A DNA stretch of 64,000 nt, taken from assembly GCA_024803745.1 (NCBI GenBank), contig JANJXV010000043.1, positions 8,984,018 through 9,048,017 on the forward strand, in the 5' to 3' direction. The notes below the pieces were generated by a model, which searched no databases, was not told the DNA's origin, and worked only from the letters and a program-made list of their open reading frames with translations. The DNA is from Megascapheus bottae. Its lineage: Eukaryota; Chordata; Mammalia; Rodentia; Geomyidae. The translations under genes were made by a program, and so were the position numbers. This document shows, one piece after another, positions 57,601 through 61,191 of the stretch (its first letter is position 1; each line of letters starts with the position of its first letter).

Positions 57601-59064
57601 GGAGAGGGGAAAGTCACAGGTGGCCCCCAGCTCAGTCCCAGGGCTGTGCACCCCAGTCTTTTCTTTCTTTTTGTGCCCATCTCTGGGTTTGGACTCAGAG
57701 CCTGGGCGCTGTCTCTGAGGAACTTTTTTACTTTAGGCTAGCGCTCCAGCACTTTGAACCATGGCGCCACTTCTAGTTCTCTGGTGGTTCATTGGAGATT
57801 AAACTCTCACAGACTTTTCCCGCCCAGGCTGGCTTTGAACTTGGATCCTCTACATCTAGAGGCCCATCTGGGATAAGGGCTCTGCTCAGCACAGCCTGAG
57901 AGGCAGGGACAAATGCATCCATGCAGGGCAGATGTTGGATGTGGCCTGGATGCAATTCCTTCTCAGAGCTTCTGAAGGTGACTAAGAAGGTTGCCATATA
58001 TTTCCTGATAGGTGGGACAAAATATTTATACTCTGAACGGGTGCAGTGGCTCACACCTGTAATCCTAGCTACTCAAGAGGCTGAGATCTGAGGATTGCAG
58101 TTCAAAGCCAGTCCGGCACTGAAGTCCCATGAGACTCTTATCTCCAATTAACCACCAAAAACCGGAAATGGTGCTATGGCTCAAAGGGTAGGGTAGTAGC
58201 CTTGAGCTGAAGAGTTCAGAGACAATGCCCAGGCTTGAAGTTCAAGCCCCATGATCAACCCCAAAAAAAACCCAAAAAACAAACAAACAAAAATTCAAAG
58301 CCACCCTCTGCCTCAGTTTCCCTCAACTCTGAACTCCCTACCTCAAATCTCTCTTCCTGAACCTCCAGGGTCCCCAACACAGTCCGTCCAGCCGTACTGA
58401 TAAACGCAGGACCCCGTCCTGTCAGAGGTGGCTGACTCTCACAGTCAACGACCCATGTGGCCACATCACCATCCACGCTGACGGCTACACGATGCCACCT
58501 GCAAGGGCGGGGGGGGGGGGTAGTCTCCACACAGGGCTGTGTCACCCAGTGGCAACCTGGGGACCCCATTTGATCTTCTTACCTGCCATCTGTGAGGTTG
58601 ATGGGTGGAGGGAGGGGAGGCCAGGAGGCCTCTGCAGAGTCCAGCACTGGCCCCAGTGCCAGCCTGAACTGCCTGGCACCCTTTTCATCATAAACAGACA
58701 GAAGCACAGAGTGACCAGCCGACTGGACCCGCAGAGTGGCCAGTACAGAGAAGTTCTCAGGGAATTGCCCATCTGGGTGCAAGGAGAGAGAAAAAGGATA
58801 TGAAGGGGGACAGGTCAGATGCCCCCCCACCCCCACCCCGGCCCCAAGTGACATACATGTCTCTCCAGCCCACTTCCGGTCCCTCCTCCTGCCCACACTC
58901 ACCTGGGAAGAGTTCCAGTGTAGGGACACTGAACACACCGGTCTTGCTCACTCCGAATGCACGGTCACCCTCTGGAACTCTGTGGGGACACAGGCCGGGC
59001 TTTTCAGGGACCCCAGCCTGGCCCCCACGCACACCGAGAACCTCCAAGACATCCACAGGCTCGG
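25272..59064 (-). CDS. COL5A3: COL5A3, collagen alpha-3(V) chain, exons 2-67 (exon 1 not in window)
   Basis: Encodes a fibrillar procollagen chain that joins alpha-1(V)/alpha-2(V) heterotrimers in the extracellular matrix. Sixty-six exons with AG/GT borders were read on the minus strand. They total 5153 nt including stop, which gives 1717 residues with one base from exon 1, matching the human chain minus its signal peptide. Order of parts: TSPN/laminin-G-like N-propeptide with four Cys (exons 2-5), a strongly basic segment (exon 6), Ser/Thr/Pro and acidic segments (7-9), a minor helix of about 16 triplets (10-12), a Gln-rich hinge (12-14), an uninterrupted main helix of 337 Gly-X-Y (14-63), an Arg6 furin site (63), and a fibrillar C-propeptide ending CFSS (63-67). 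The 1011-residue helix, the basic segment and OLFM2 as neighbour exclude COL5A1 and COL11A1. One oddity is that C-propeptide cysteine C3 is Ser. Exon 1 was not found up to 64000. Confidence 0.98.
25507..25746 (-). CDS. COL5A3: COL5A3 exon 66: C-propeptide core
   Basis: 240 nt (80 codons). It starts [16 protein letters not shown] and contains C6 (YVCQN), the sequon NQT and C7 (DGCR at the 3' end). Confidence 0.97.
25945..26160 (-). mobile_element. Composite SINE, reverse
   Basis: Full length in COL5A3 intron 65. Confidence 0.85.
26288..26395 (-). mobile_element. B1-like SINE
   Basis: A reversed B1 monomer (GACAGGATCTCACTATGCAACCC). Confidence 0.7.
26470..26600 (-). pseudogene. 5'-truncated retrocopy of an mRNA 3' end
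   Basis: In the minus sense the fragment runs into CAAATAAAGAAATTTGGTACC and a short A tail (T tract 26471-26482). CCTTACAATTTT (26464-26475) and CCTTGCAATTTT (26588-26599) look like a 12-bp target-site duplication, so L1-type retrotransposition is likely. The parent gene was not identified. It lies in COL5A3 intron 65. Confidence 0.55.
26800..26905. repeat. Short GGGCGTGG array
   Basis: GAGTGTGGCTGAAGTGGTAGG, then GGGGTGTGG, GGGGCGTGG, AGGGCGTGG. COL5A3 intron 65. Confidence 0.7.
27152..27349 (-). mobile_element. Dimeric ID-like SINE, reverse, with perfect target duplication
   Basis: TGAGCAAGTAACTT flanks at 27138-27151 and 27350-27363. Lies in COL5A3 intron 65. Confidence 0.92.
27383..27590 (+). 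mobile_element. Composite SINE
   Basis: Full length in COL5A3 intron 65, ending in a C-rich tail. Confidence 0.85.
27944..28012 (-). CDS. COL5A3: COL5A3 exon 65: C-propeptide
   Basis: 69 nt coding [20 protein letters not shown] and then GKK. Confidence 0.96.
28095..28700 (+). repeat. Nine-unit ~66-bp tandem array of CCAAT and GC boxes
   Basis: In COL5A3 intron 64. CCAAT boxes start at 28127, 28193, 28259, 28325, 28390, 28456, 28523, 28581 and 28647, in the context AACCAATGAC or AGCCAATGAC. Spacing is 65-67 bp except for two 58-bp steps. Most units also carry CTCCGCCCCC or CTCCGCCTCC. Both motifs read on the plus strand, opposite to COL5A3. Confidence 0.95.
28896..29008 (-). CDS. COL5A3: COL5A3 exon 64: C-propeptide
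   Basis: 113 nt: [19 protein letters not shown], then [22 protein letters not shown]-Ser replaces the NQG-Cys (C3) of human alpha-3(V) and of other fibrillar procollagens (Ser codon 28977-28979). C4, C5 and the sequon NFT are present. Confidence 0.96.
29099..29300 (-). CDS. COL5A3: COL5A3 exon 63: end of helix, furin site, C-propeptide start
   Basis: 202 nt. The last triplet GPP is followed by AEQYG, six arginines (codons at 29259-29276, five CGG and one CGA) and [17 protein letters not shown]. The Arg run is the proprotein-convertase site that frees the C-propeptide. [12 protein letters not shown] carries cysteine C1. The exon ends one base into a Gly codon. Confidence 0.96.
29552..29605 (-). 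CDS. COL5A3: COL5A3 exon 62: triple helix
   Basis: 54 nt coding [18 protein letters not shown]. It contains an RGD inside the helix (GPRGDSG). Confidence 0.96.
29740..29930 (+). mobile_element. Composite SINE, internally shortened
   Basis: The linker and the start of the tail are partly deleted; followed by a G run. COL5A3 intron 61. Confidence 0.8.
30225..30352. repeat. Short CCACGCCC array next to an ID fragment
   Basis: ID-like GCTAGGCAGGCACCCTACC (reverse) is followed by AAGCCACGCCCC, TAAGCCACGCCC and GAGCCACACC. COL5A3 intron 61. Confidence 0.75.
30444..30479 (-). CDS. COL5A3: COL5A3 exon 61: triple helix (36 nt)
   Basis: 36 nt coding [12 protein letters not shown]. Four triplets make it the shortest exon of the gene. 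Confidence 0.96.
30561..30614 (-). CDS. COL5A3: COL5A3 exon 60: triple helix
   Basis: 54 nt coding [18 protein letters not shown]. Confidence 0.96.
30797..31033 (-). mobile_element. Composite SINE, reverse
   Basis: Preceded by (TG)n at 30752-30790, which takes the place of its tail. COL5A3 intron 59. Confidence 0.86.
31196..31303 (-). CDS. COL5A3: COL5A3 exon 59: triple helix (108 nt)
   Basis: Twelve triplets, starting [18 protein letters not shown] and ending GPQGDP. Confidence 0.96.
31468..31521 (-). CDS. COL5A3: COL5A3 exon 58: triple helix
   Basis: 54 nt coding [18 protein letters not shown]. Confidence 0.96.
31785..31885 (+). mobile_element. B1-like SINE
   Basis: CACACCTGTAATCTCAGCGC and GGGGCTGAGGCAGAATTATC. 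Confidence 0.7.
31888..32045. repeat. GTGGCT/GGGCGTGG array running into an ID head
   Basis: Units such as GGGGGCGTGGCTTGGTGG and GAGCGTGGCTCTGTGG end in a forward ID-like unit (ATGTAGCTCAGCC ... GGTTCCATCCCC). COL5A3 intron 57. Confidence 0.78.
32340..32393 (-). CDS. COL5A3: COL5A3 exon 57: triple helix
   Basis: 54 nt coding [18 protein letters not shown]. Confidence 0.96.
32540..32647 (-). CDS. COL5A3: COL5A3 exon 56: triple helix (108 nt)
   Basis: Twelve triplets, starting [18 protein letters not shown] and ending GIPGPV. Arg-rich, like human. Confidence 0.96.
32698..32854 (+). mobile_element. Dimeric ID-like SINE, truncated
   Basis: Both units are shortened, and it has no A tail. It ends 15 bp before COL5A3 exon 55. 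Confidence 0.85.
32870..32923 (-). CDS. COL5A3: COL5A3 exon 55: triple helix
   Basis: 54 nt coding [19 protein letters not shown] dimeric ID-like SINE ends about 15 bp past its donor. Confidence 0.96.
33003..33056 (-). CDS. COL5A3: COL5A3 exon 54: triple helix
   Basis: 54 nt coding [18 protein letters not shown]. Confidence 0.96.
33250..33303 (-). CDS. COL5A3: COL5A3 exon 53: triple helix
   Basis: 54 nt coding [18 protein letters not shown]. Confidence 0.96.
33435..33488 (-). CDS. COL5A3: COL5A3 exon 52: triple helix
   Basis: 54 nt coding [18 protein letters not shown]. Confidence 0.96.
33568..33765 (-). mobile_element. Dimeric ID-like SINE in an ATT repeat
   Basis: Inserted into (ATT)n; ATTATTATTATT lies on both sides. 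Confidence 0.9.
33780..33900 (-). mobile_element. Composite SINE, reverse, tail and linker
   Basis: The head is missing. Confidence 0.8.
34075..34640. repeat. Diverged CATT-type array in COL5A3 intron 51
   Basis: TTCATTCATTCACTCATTGC-like steps fill about 370 bp around a SINE (34190-34379). Confidence 0.85.
34190..34379 (-). mobile_element. Dimeric ID-like SINE inside a CATT-type repeat
   Basis: Full length reversed; splits the tetranucleotide array at 34075-34640. Confidence 0.9.
34774..34881 (-). CDS. COL5A3: COL5A3 exon 51: triple helix (108 nt)
   Basis: Twelve triplets, starting [18 protein letters not shown] and ending GSKGTM. Confidence 0.96.
35164..35217 (-). CDS. COL5A3: COL5A3 exon 50: triple helix
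   Basis: 54 nt coding [18 protein letters not shown]. The GERGDAG of human alpha-3(V), the only RGD I recall in that helix, is changed to GEPGEAG here. Confidence 0.95.
35329..35382 (-). CDS. COL5A3: COL5A3 exon 49: triple helix
   Basis: 54 nt coding [18 protein letters not shown]. Confidence 0.96.
35490..35543 (-). CDS. COL5A3: COL5A3 exon 48: triple helix
   Basis: 54 nt coding [18 protein letters not shown]. Confidence 0.95.
35665..35882 (+). mobile_element. Composite SINE
   Basis: Near full length in COL5A3 intron 47. Confidence 0.85.
35971..36024 (-). CDS. COL5A3: COL5A3 exon 47: triple helix
   Basis: 54 nt coding [18 protein letters not shown], identical to human. Confidence 0.97.
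36107..36214 (-). CDS. COL5A3: COL5A3 exon 46: triple helix (108 nt)
   Basis: Twelve triplets, starting [18 protein letters not shown] and ending GPQGLQ. Confidence 0.96.
36390..36596 (-). mobile_element. Dimeric ID-like SINE, reverse
   Basis: CAGGGGAAGGGTTT before and CAGGGAAAGGTTT after suggest a target duplication with changes. Lies in COL5A3 intron 45. Confidence 0.88.
36755..36980 (+). mobile_element. Composite SINE
   Basis: Near full length in COL5A3 intron 45. Confidence 0.87.
37286..37339 (-). CDS. COL5A3: COL5A3 exon 45: triple helix
   Basis: 54 nt coding [18 protein letters not shown]. Confidence 0.96.
37382..37570 (+). mobile_element. Composite SINE
   Basis: Shortened tail, in COL5A3 intron 44. 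Confidence 0.83.
37644..37697 (-). CDS. COL5A3: COL5A3 exon 44: triple helix
   Basis: 54 nt coding [18 protein letters not shown]. Confidence 0.96.
37779..37886 (-). CDS. COL5A3: COL5A3 exon 43: triple helix (108 nt)
   Basis: Twelve triplets, starting [18 protein letters not shown] and ending GEEGDK. Confidence 0.96.
37987..38094 (-). CDS. COL5A3: COL5A3 exon 42: triple helix (108 nt)
   Basis: Twelve triplets, starting [18 protein letters not shown] and ending GEKGSP. Confidence 0.96.
38155..38203. repeat. (TCC)n microsatellite
   Basis: About 16 TCC repeats, 60 bp upstream of COL5A3 exon 42's acceptor, where they form part of the pyrimidine-rich intron end. Confidence 0.95.
38213..38405 (-). 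mobile_element. Composite SINE, reverse
   Basis: Preceded by a (TCC)n tract at 38155-38203. Confidence 0.83.
38456..38690 (+). mobile_element. Composite SINE
   Basis: Full length in COL5A3 intron 41. Confidence 0.88.
38800..39000 (-). mobile_element. Dimeric ID-like SINE with internal (AT)n
   Basis: The junction of the two units has been replaced by an AT repeat of about 20 copies (38886-38928). Confidence 0.82.
39100..39262 (-). mobile_element. Composite SINE, reverse, head truncated
   Basis: CT and T runs at 39070-39098 replace the tail. Confidence 0.8.
39360..39760 (-). mobile_element. Composite SINE, reverse, host of a nested dimeric SINE
   Basis: Parts at 39360-39459 and 39670-39760. 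Confidence 0.83.
39460..39669 (+). mobile_element. Dimeric ID-like SINE nested in a composite SINE
   Basis: AATCTCATGA flanks at 39450-39459 and 39670-39679. The host element is the reversed composite SINE at 39380-39760. Confidence 0.9.
39954..40007 (-). CDS. COL5A3: COL5A3 exon 41: triple helix
   Basis: 54 nt coding [18 protein letters not shown]. Confidence 0.96.
40216..40305 (-). CDS. COL5A3: COL5A3 exon 40: triple helix (90 nt)
   Basis: Ten triplets, starting [18 protein letters not shown] and ending APGDP. The 90-nt size matches my recall of human exon 40 by peptide alignment. Confidence 0.95.
40467..40574 (-). CDS. COL5A3: COL5A3 exon 39: triple helix (108 nt)
   Basis: Twelve triplets, starting [18 protein letters not shown] and ending GKEGPK. 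Confidence 0.96.
40693..40746 (-). CDS. COL5A3: COL5A3 exon 38: triple helix
   Basis: 54 nt coding [18 protein letters not shown], identical to human. Confidence 0.97.
40833..40886 (-). CDS. COL5A3: COL5A3 exon 37: triple helix
   Basis: 54 nt coding [18 protein letters not shown]. Confidence 0.96.
40984..41037 (-). CDS. COL5A3: COL5A3 exon 36: triple helix
   Basis: 54 nt coding [18 protein letters not shown], identical to human. Confidence 0.97.
41123..41300 (+). mobile_element. Composite SINE, head and linker only
   Basis: The ID-like tail is replaced by (AC)n, poly(A) and a GAAA/GGAA tract to about 41360. Confidence 0.8.
41497..41735 (-). mobile_element. Composite SINE, reverse
   Basis: Preceded by (TG)n 41465-41499; a short internal duplication of the tail is present (GAGCCTGGG twice). 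Confidence 0.83.
41832..41876 (-). CDS. COL5A3: COL5A3 exon 35: triple helix
   Basis: 45 nt coding [15 protein letters not shown]. Confidence 0.96.
41982..42035 (-). CDS. COL5A3: COL5A3 exon 34: triple helix
   Basis: 54 nt coding [18 protein letters not shown], identical to human. Confidence 0.97.
42183..42227 (-). CDS. COL5A3: COL5A3 exon 33: triple helix
   Basis: 45 nt coding [15 protein letters not shown]. Confidence 0.96.
42307..42346. repeat. (CA)n microsatellite
   Basis: About 19 CA repeats, 80 bp from the donor of COL5A3 exon 32. Confidence 0.95.
42428..42481 (-). CDS. COL5A3: COL5A3 exon 32: triple helix
   Basis: 54 nt coding [18 protein letters not shown]. Confidence 0.96.
42785..43027 (-). 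mobile_element. Composite SINE, reverse
   Basis: Full length with a T tail, in COL5A3 intron 31. Confidence 0.87.
43284..43495 (+). mobile_element. Composite SINE
   Basis: Head shortened; tail ends GACTGGCACAAAAG. Immediately upstream of a GC-box array. Confidence 0.82.
43530..43800. repeat. GGGCGTGG array next to an ID fragment
   Basis: More than ten GGGCGTGG/GGGTGTGG units at 43530-43750, then GGGCTTGCCTAGCGTGCTAG, an ID-like piece, then GGGGCGGG boxes. COL5A3 intron 31. Confidence 0.8.
44305..44563 (-). mobile_element. Composite SINE, reverse
   Basis: Full length; ends 80 bp from COL5A3 exon 31. Confidence 0.85.
44642..44695 (-). CDS. COL5A3: COL5A3 exon 31: triple helix
   Basis: 54 nt coding [18 protein letters not shown], identical to human. 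Confidence 0.97.
45027..45134 (-). CDS. COL5A3: COL5A3 exon 30: triple helix (108 nt)
   Basis: Double-length exon of twelve triplets. It starts [18 protein letters not shown] and ends AAGEK. Confidence 0.96.
45172..45425 (+). mobile_element. Composite SINE with CA/CG tail
   Basis: Full length; the tail is (AC)n with GC steps to 45430. Confidence 0.85.
45507..45560 (-). CDS. COL5A3: COL5A3 exon 29: triple helix
   Basis: 54 nt coding [18 protein letters not shown]. Confidence 0.96.
45683..45727 (-). CDS. COL5A3: COL5A3 exon 28: triple helix
   Basis: 45 nt coding [15 protein letters not shown]. Confidence 0.96.
45728..46340 (-). other. COL5A3: COL5A3 intron 27, repeat-free part
   Basis: A C-rich tract (45898-45945) and otherwise unique sequence; no exon or known repeat seen. 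Confidence 0.5.
46356..46555 (+). mobile_element. Dimeric ID-like SINE with perfect target duplication
   Basis: AAAGGAGACATGGA flanks at 46342-46355 and 46556-46569. Confidence 0.93.
46608..46809 (+). mobile_element. Dimeric ID-like SINE with perfect target duplication
   Basis: AAGAATAATTAACAGTA flanks at 46591-46607 and 46810-46826. It lies only about 40 bp from the previous copy and is clearly a separate insertion. Confidence 0.93.
46838..47080 (+). mobile_element. Composite SINE
   Basis: Full length in COL5A3 intron 27. Confidence 0.86.
47110..47295 (+). mobile_element. Composite SINE, 3'-truncated
   Basis: Head and linker plus the start of the tail. Confidence 0.8.
47482..47535 (-). 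CDS. COL5A3: COL5A3 exon 27: triple helix
   Basis: 54 nt coding [18 protein letters not shown]. Confidence 0.96.
47685..47729 (-). CDS. COL5A3: COL5A3 exon 26: triple helix
   Basis: 45 nt coding [15 protein letters not shown], identical to human. Confidence 0.97.
47825..47878 (-). CDS. COL5A3: COL5A3 exon 25: triple helix
   Basis: 54 nt coding [18 protein letters not shown]. Confidence 0.96.
48090..48230 (+). mobile_element. Composite SINE, head only
   Basis: Ends in an A/T-rich stretch after the linker. Confidence 0.75.
48231..48809 (-). other. COL5A3: COL5A3 intron 24, repeat-free part
   Basis: Unique sequence without a recognisable exon. Open frames here lack collagen repeats and splice context. 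Confidence 0.5.
48810..48905 (+). mobile_element. B1-like SINE
   Basis: GGCTGGGCATAGTGATAGATGC followed by AGGAGGCTAAGGCAGGAGG. Confidence 0.7.
48925..49148 (+). mobile_element. Composite SINE
   Basis: Full length, ending 75 bp before COL5A3 exon 24. Confidence 0.86.
49223..49267 (-). CDS. COL5A3: COL5A3 exon 24: triple helix
   Basis: 45 nt coding [15 protein letters not shown]. Confidence 0.96.
49388..49441 (-). CDS. COL5A3: COL5A3 exon 23: triple helix
   Basis: 54 nt coding [18 protein letters not shown], identical to human. The donor is GTTGGA, which departs from the usual purine at +3. Confidence 0.95.
49537..49581 (-). CDS. COL5A3: COL5A3 exon 22: triple helix
   Basis: 45 nt coding [15 protein letters not shown]; the donor is GTATGT. 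Confidence 0.96.
49590..49735. repeat. Purine-rich minisatellite in COL5A3 intron 21
   Basis: Units of about 20-30 bp around GAGGATGGAAGACAGAGGGTG, four to five imperfect copies. Confidence 0.8.
49787..49840 (-). CDS. COL5A3: COL5A3 exon 21: triple helix
   Basis: 54 nt coding [18 protein letters not shown]. Confidence 0.96.
49953..49997 (-). CDS. COL5A3: COL5A3 exon 20: triple helix
   Basis: 45 nt coding [15 protein letters not shown], identical to human. The donor is a weaker GTGCGT. Confidence 0.95.
50105..50315 (-). mobile_element. Composite SINE, reverse
   Basis: Full length in COL5A3 intron 19. Confidence 0.86.
50497..50550 (-). CDS. COL5A3: COL5A3 exon 19: triple helix
   Basis: 54 nt coding [18 protein letters not shown]. 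Confidence 0.96.
50628..50855 (+). mobile_element. Composite SINE
   Basis: Near full length in COL5A3 intron 18. Confidence 0.86.
50980..51033 (-). CDS. COL5A3: COL5A3 exon 18: triple helix
   Basis: 54 nt coding [18 protein letters not shown]. Confidence 0.96.
51061..51156 (-). mobile_element. Dimeric ID-like SINE with internal deletion
   Basis: The tail and first unit remain and the second unit is mostly deleted. TACCAGCTGA flanks both sides. Confidence 0.85.
51225..51278 (-). CDS. COL5A3: COL5A3 exon 17: triple helix
   Basis: 54 nt coding [18 protein letters not shown]. Confidence 0.96.
51393..51620 (+). mobile_element. Composite SINE with CT/CA/CG tail
   Basis: The long dinucleotide tract at 51618-51931 starts exactly where its A tail would be. 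Confidence 0.86.
51618..51931. repeat. (CT)n then CA/CG alternating purine-pyrimidine tract
   Basis: CT repeats (51618-51660) lead into about 270 bp of CACACACG-type sequence with many CG steps, in COL5A3 intron 16. Confidence 0.95.
52180..52233 (-). CDS. COL5A3: COL5A3 exon 16: triple helix
   Basis: 54 nt coding [18 protein letters not shown]. The following intron (51279-52179) holds a long CT/CA/CG repeat. Confidence 0.96.
52479..52532 (-). CDS. COL5A3: COL5A3 exon 15: triple helix
   Basis: 54 nt coding [18 protein letters not shown]; the donor is GTGAGG. Confidence 0.96.
52618..52674 (-). CDS. COL5A3: COL5A3 exon 14: start of the main triple helix
   Basis: 57 nt coding [19 protein letters not shown]. 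The 337-triplet main helix begins at GPP after LSMK. Confidence 0.97.
53101..53184 (-). CDS. COL5A3: COL5A3 exon 13: Gln-rich non-helical hinge
   Basis: 84 nt (28 codons). It starts [15 protein letters not shown] and runs into a Gln/Ala-rich end ([13 protein letters not shown]). The donor lies at the edge of a CA repeat at 53091-53100, and the GTGTGTG that follows is still a valid 5' splice site. Confidence 0.93.
53295..53369 (-). CDS. COL5A3: COL5A3 exon 12: end of the minor helix
   Basis: 75 nt. It reads [19 protein letters not shown] and then the non-helical TVIMMP, which is identical in human alpha-3(V). Confidence 0.96.
53513..53745 (+). mobile_element. Composite SINE
   Basis: Near full length in COL5A3 intron 11. 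Confidence 0.84.
53919..53981 (-). CDS. COL5A3: COL5A3 exon 11: minor triple helix
   Basis: 63 nt, seven Gly-X-Y triplets: it starts [16 protein letters not shown] and ends DRGLP. Confidence 0.96.
54250..54375 (+). mobile_element. B1-like SINE
   Basis: CACGCCTGTAATCCCCACAC, CAGGAGGCTGAGGTAAGAGG and a short A-rich end. Confidence 0.7.
54406..54447 (-). CDS. COL5A3: COL5A3 exon 10: start of the minor triple helix
   Basis: 42 nt coding [14 protein letters not shown]. The minor collagenous domain starts at GPP. Confidence 0.95.
54522..54569 (-). CDS. COL5A3: COL5A3 exon 9
   Basis: 48 nt coding [16 protein letters not shown]. It links the variable region to the minor helix. Confidence 0.95.
55130..55255 (-). 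mobile_element. B1-like SINE
   Basis: A reversed head, CCTGAGCTGGCCTCAAACC to ACTACCATGCTTGGCC. Confidence 0.6.
55442..55588 (-). CDS. COL5A3: COL5A3 exon 8: acidic variable region
   Basis: 147 nt (49 codons). It reads [15 protein letters not shown], an acidic patch EEDEEGG, and a conserved end [10 protein letters not shown]. The donor is GTAAGT. Confidence 0.95.
55694..55807 (-). CDS. COL5A3: COL5A3 exon 7: Ser/Thr/Pro-rich variable region
   Basis: 114 nt (38 codons, the same number as human). It reads [17 protein letters not shown] and ends GQNVTIFQ, which contains the sequon NVT. It is probably O-glycosylated, judging from composition only. Confidence 0.95.
55867..56070 (+). mobile_element. 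Composite SINE
   Basis: Near full length in COL5A3 intron 6. Confidence 0.86.
56495..56718 (-). mobile_element. Composite SINE, reverse
   Basis: Full length in COL5A3 intron 6. Confidence 0.87.
57116..57274 (-). CDS. COL5A3: COL5A3 exon 6: highly basic N-propeptide segment
   Basis: 159 nt (53 codons). After a Pro-rich start it carries a run of about 24 residues made almost only of Lys, Arg and Gly, then ends SALEKQ. The human pro-alpha-3(V) chain has the same basic block, which is reported to bind heparan sulphate. COL5A1 and COL11A1 have acidic, tyrosine-rich sequence here instead. Confidence 0.95.
57482..57586 (-). CDS. COL5A3: COL5A3 exon 5: end of the TSPN domain
   Basis: 105 nt (35 codons). 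It begins [17 protein letters not shown] and contains two cysteines (TCKLYLPGC), which complete the four-cysteine pattern of the domain. Confidence 0.95.
57670..57852 (-). mobile_element. Composite SINE, reverse, head truncated
   Basis: Tail and linker are clear; the head stops at TTGGATCCTC. Confidence 0.82.
58034..58262 (+). mobile_element. Composite SINE
   Basis: Full length; ends 80 bp before COL5A3 exon 4. Confidence 0.88.
58342..58498 (-). CDS. COL5A3: COL5A3 exon 4: TSPN/LamG domain
   Basis: 157 nt. It starts with the G of the split Arg codon, then [19 protein letters not shown], and ends EERFE in phase 0. WHRVAVS is the hallmark LamG strand of TSPN domains. Confidence 0.96.
58583..58772 (-). 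CDS. COL5A3: COL5A3 exon 3: TSPN/LamG domain
   Basis: 190 nt, entering in phase 1 and leaving in phase 2. It reads [12 protein letters not shown], with the sequon NFS, and ends INLTDG plus a split Arg codon, with a second sequon NLT. Confidence 0.96.
58903..59064 (-). CDS. COL5A3: COL5A3 exon 2: start of the N-propeptide TSPN/LamG domain
   Basis: 162 nt. The acceptor is CT at 59065-59066 and the donor AC at 58901-58902 on the plus strand. The reading starts with two bases of an Ala codon, then [19 protein letters not shown], and holds the first TSPN cysteine (GLCPHR). Entry phase 1 means exon 1 must end with a single base. Confidence 0.96.
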
Positions 59065-59147
59065 CTGTAGAGAGAAAACCAGGGCGGGATGGGGTCGTTA
59101 GAACCAGCCTGGGACCCTATGATTATGAGCGGGAAAGAAGCAGTGAG

Positions 59148-59310
59148 GCTGGGCCCTGGTGCTCACGCCTGTGATCCCAGCTGCTCAAGAGGATCAAGGT
59201 TCAAAGCCAGCCCAGGCAGAAAAGGCTGTGAGACTCTTATCTCCAGTGAAACCACTAGAAAACCAATTGTGGCTCAAATGGTTGAGCTCTAGGACCAGCG
59301 TGTGTGCTTG

Positions 59311-59341
<31 letters not shown>

Positions 59342-59345
59342 TCAC
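59148..59345 (+). mobile_element. Composite SINE with CA tail
   Basis: Tail shortened and replaced by (CA)n at 59309-59338. Confidence 0.83.
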
Positions 59346-59839
59346 TCACACTCATACATACTCACAGCAAATAGGCCTAGGACTCAAAACATACTCTCCT
59401 CCTCCTTCCCCCCCCCCCACTCCAAATCACAGATGTGTGGGCTACATTAGTCTGTTGACTCCTGTTATTTATTTTTTCCTCTTGGTTTTGGTGAGGAAAA
59501 CTTAAAAAAAAAAAAGCTGACCTAGTTCTAGAATGAATCAAAACTTCCTGGCTTGAGCCCCAGAGCCAAACTTTTGTCCCTTTATTTCTTCCTGCTCCCC
59601 CGCACTGGCCGCCAGGAGCCTCTTTGCCAGGGGAAACCCACGGAGGGGGGAAGGGAAGGGGACCTGTGATGTTCATTCCCCACCCCCTTGGAGTCTCCTC
59701 CTGTGACCTCCAATTCCTCTGAAGAGCCTCAGACACCTTCTTCCACCCTGAGGGCCTCCATGCTCCAGCCACCACCTCCCCTGATTTTCTTTGGAATCTC
59801 TTGACCCCTTTGGTTTTGGCTTTGGTTTTGTTTTGGGTT

Positions 59840-60075
59840 TTTCTGCCAGTCCCAGGGGCTTAAACTCAGGGGCTGTCTCTGAACTTTCCTACTCCAGGTT
59901 GATGCTCTACCACTTAGAGCCACAGCACCACTTCTAAGCTCTTTTTTTGTTGTTGTTGATGTTGTTCCTTGGAGATAAGACATCCCTGCCTGGGATGGCT
60001 TTGAACTGTGATCCTCAGATCTCAGTCTCCTGAGTAGCTGGGATTATAAGCATGCGTTACCACTGCCTGGCTTCT
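59840..60075 (-). mobile_element. Composite SINE, reverse
   Basis: Near full length in COL5A3 intron 1. Confidence 0.83.
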
Positions 60076-60853
60076 ATTGGTTTGATGTTGATTTTGGTTT
60101 CACTAACTTTAGACTGGCGTGGAACTCAAGGTCCTGCTGTCTCTTTCTCCCGAGTAGCTGGGATGACTGGAGAATGCCAGCCTGCCCAGCCTAGAGGCTA
60201 ACTTCTTGTTTGGTACCCACCCCCTGTGTAGTCTTATGTAGTCCTCTCCCCTGATTTCTTTCTCCCTGTCTCTCTCTCCTTCCTTCCTCTGACCTCTCCC
60301 TTGGGACTCTGTCACTCTCTGAGCTGTGAACATCCACAATAAATGGCTTTCTCCCTACCCCCCCCCCCCGCCTGCTCACAACTCAGCATCATCTCCAGCC
60401 TCTCCCTCTCCCAATCTAGAAAAAGAAGACACTGATGTGGTCCAACCCAATCTGAATCCAAGCCTCACCCCAGGGCAGTCATGGACAGTGTTAAATGGAA
60501 CCATATGGCTTGGGTGGGGGCAGGTGGGGGCTTCCCCTGAGCCCCCACTGGGCCCCAAGCCCCTGTCCCCTCCCCCACCCTCAGCCAACTGTCCCACTAA
60601 CCCCCTGACCCAGCCTCTTGGCAAGAAGTTAGATTCAGCCCAATCTGTCATGATCTCACCCCTGCCCCCCCCCCCGCCCTGCAGCCGGGGTGGGGAGGGG
60701 TGGCTTTGCTGATCTCACCACTGGGAAGTGGAACTAGGGGGGGCACATTTGGGGGAGGTAAAGGCTCAGATGGAGACCCCCATCCTAGCTCATTCTGTGC
60801 CAGGAGTCTCTAGTTCCAAACTCCACAGACTTCTGGCTACAGGCCCTGATTGT

Positions 60854-60856
<3 letters not shown>

Positions 60857-60896
<40 letters not shown>
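60857..60896. repeat. (CT)n microsatellite
   Basis: About 20 CT repeats in COL5A3 intron 1. Confidence 0.95.
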
Positions 60897-60899
<3 letters not shown>

Positions 60900-61191
60900 C
60901 TTGAGCCTCACTCACCCAGCCCTTTTGCTCTTCAGCTATTTGCAGGTAGAGCCTCAAGTTTTTGCCCCAGAGCCAGCCTCAGATGATAACCCTCCTATCC
61001 CTATCTCCTGGTAGAAGTGGGACTGCAAGTGTGAAACCAATTACACTCGATTTCTTGATCAAGATGAGGTGTCACTCACTTTGTATTTCCTCTGGCCTAG
61101 GACTTCAGTCCTCCTGATTGGCACATTCCTGGGATTCTAGACAGGTGCCATCACCCCAGGCCATCTCGGTTCCATTTTATTTTATTTGTTT

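Noticed and set aside
25272..59064. COL5A1 or COL11A1 as the identity of the collagen gene
   Set aside because: The helix length (1011), the basic rather than acidic variable region, the alpha-3(V)-specific hinge and OLFM2 as neighbour all fit COL5A3.
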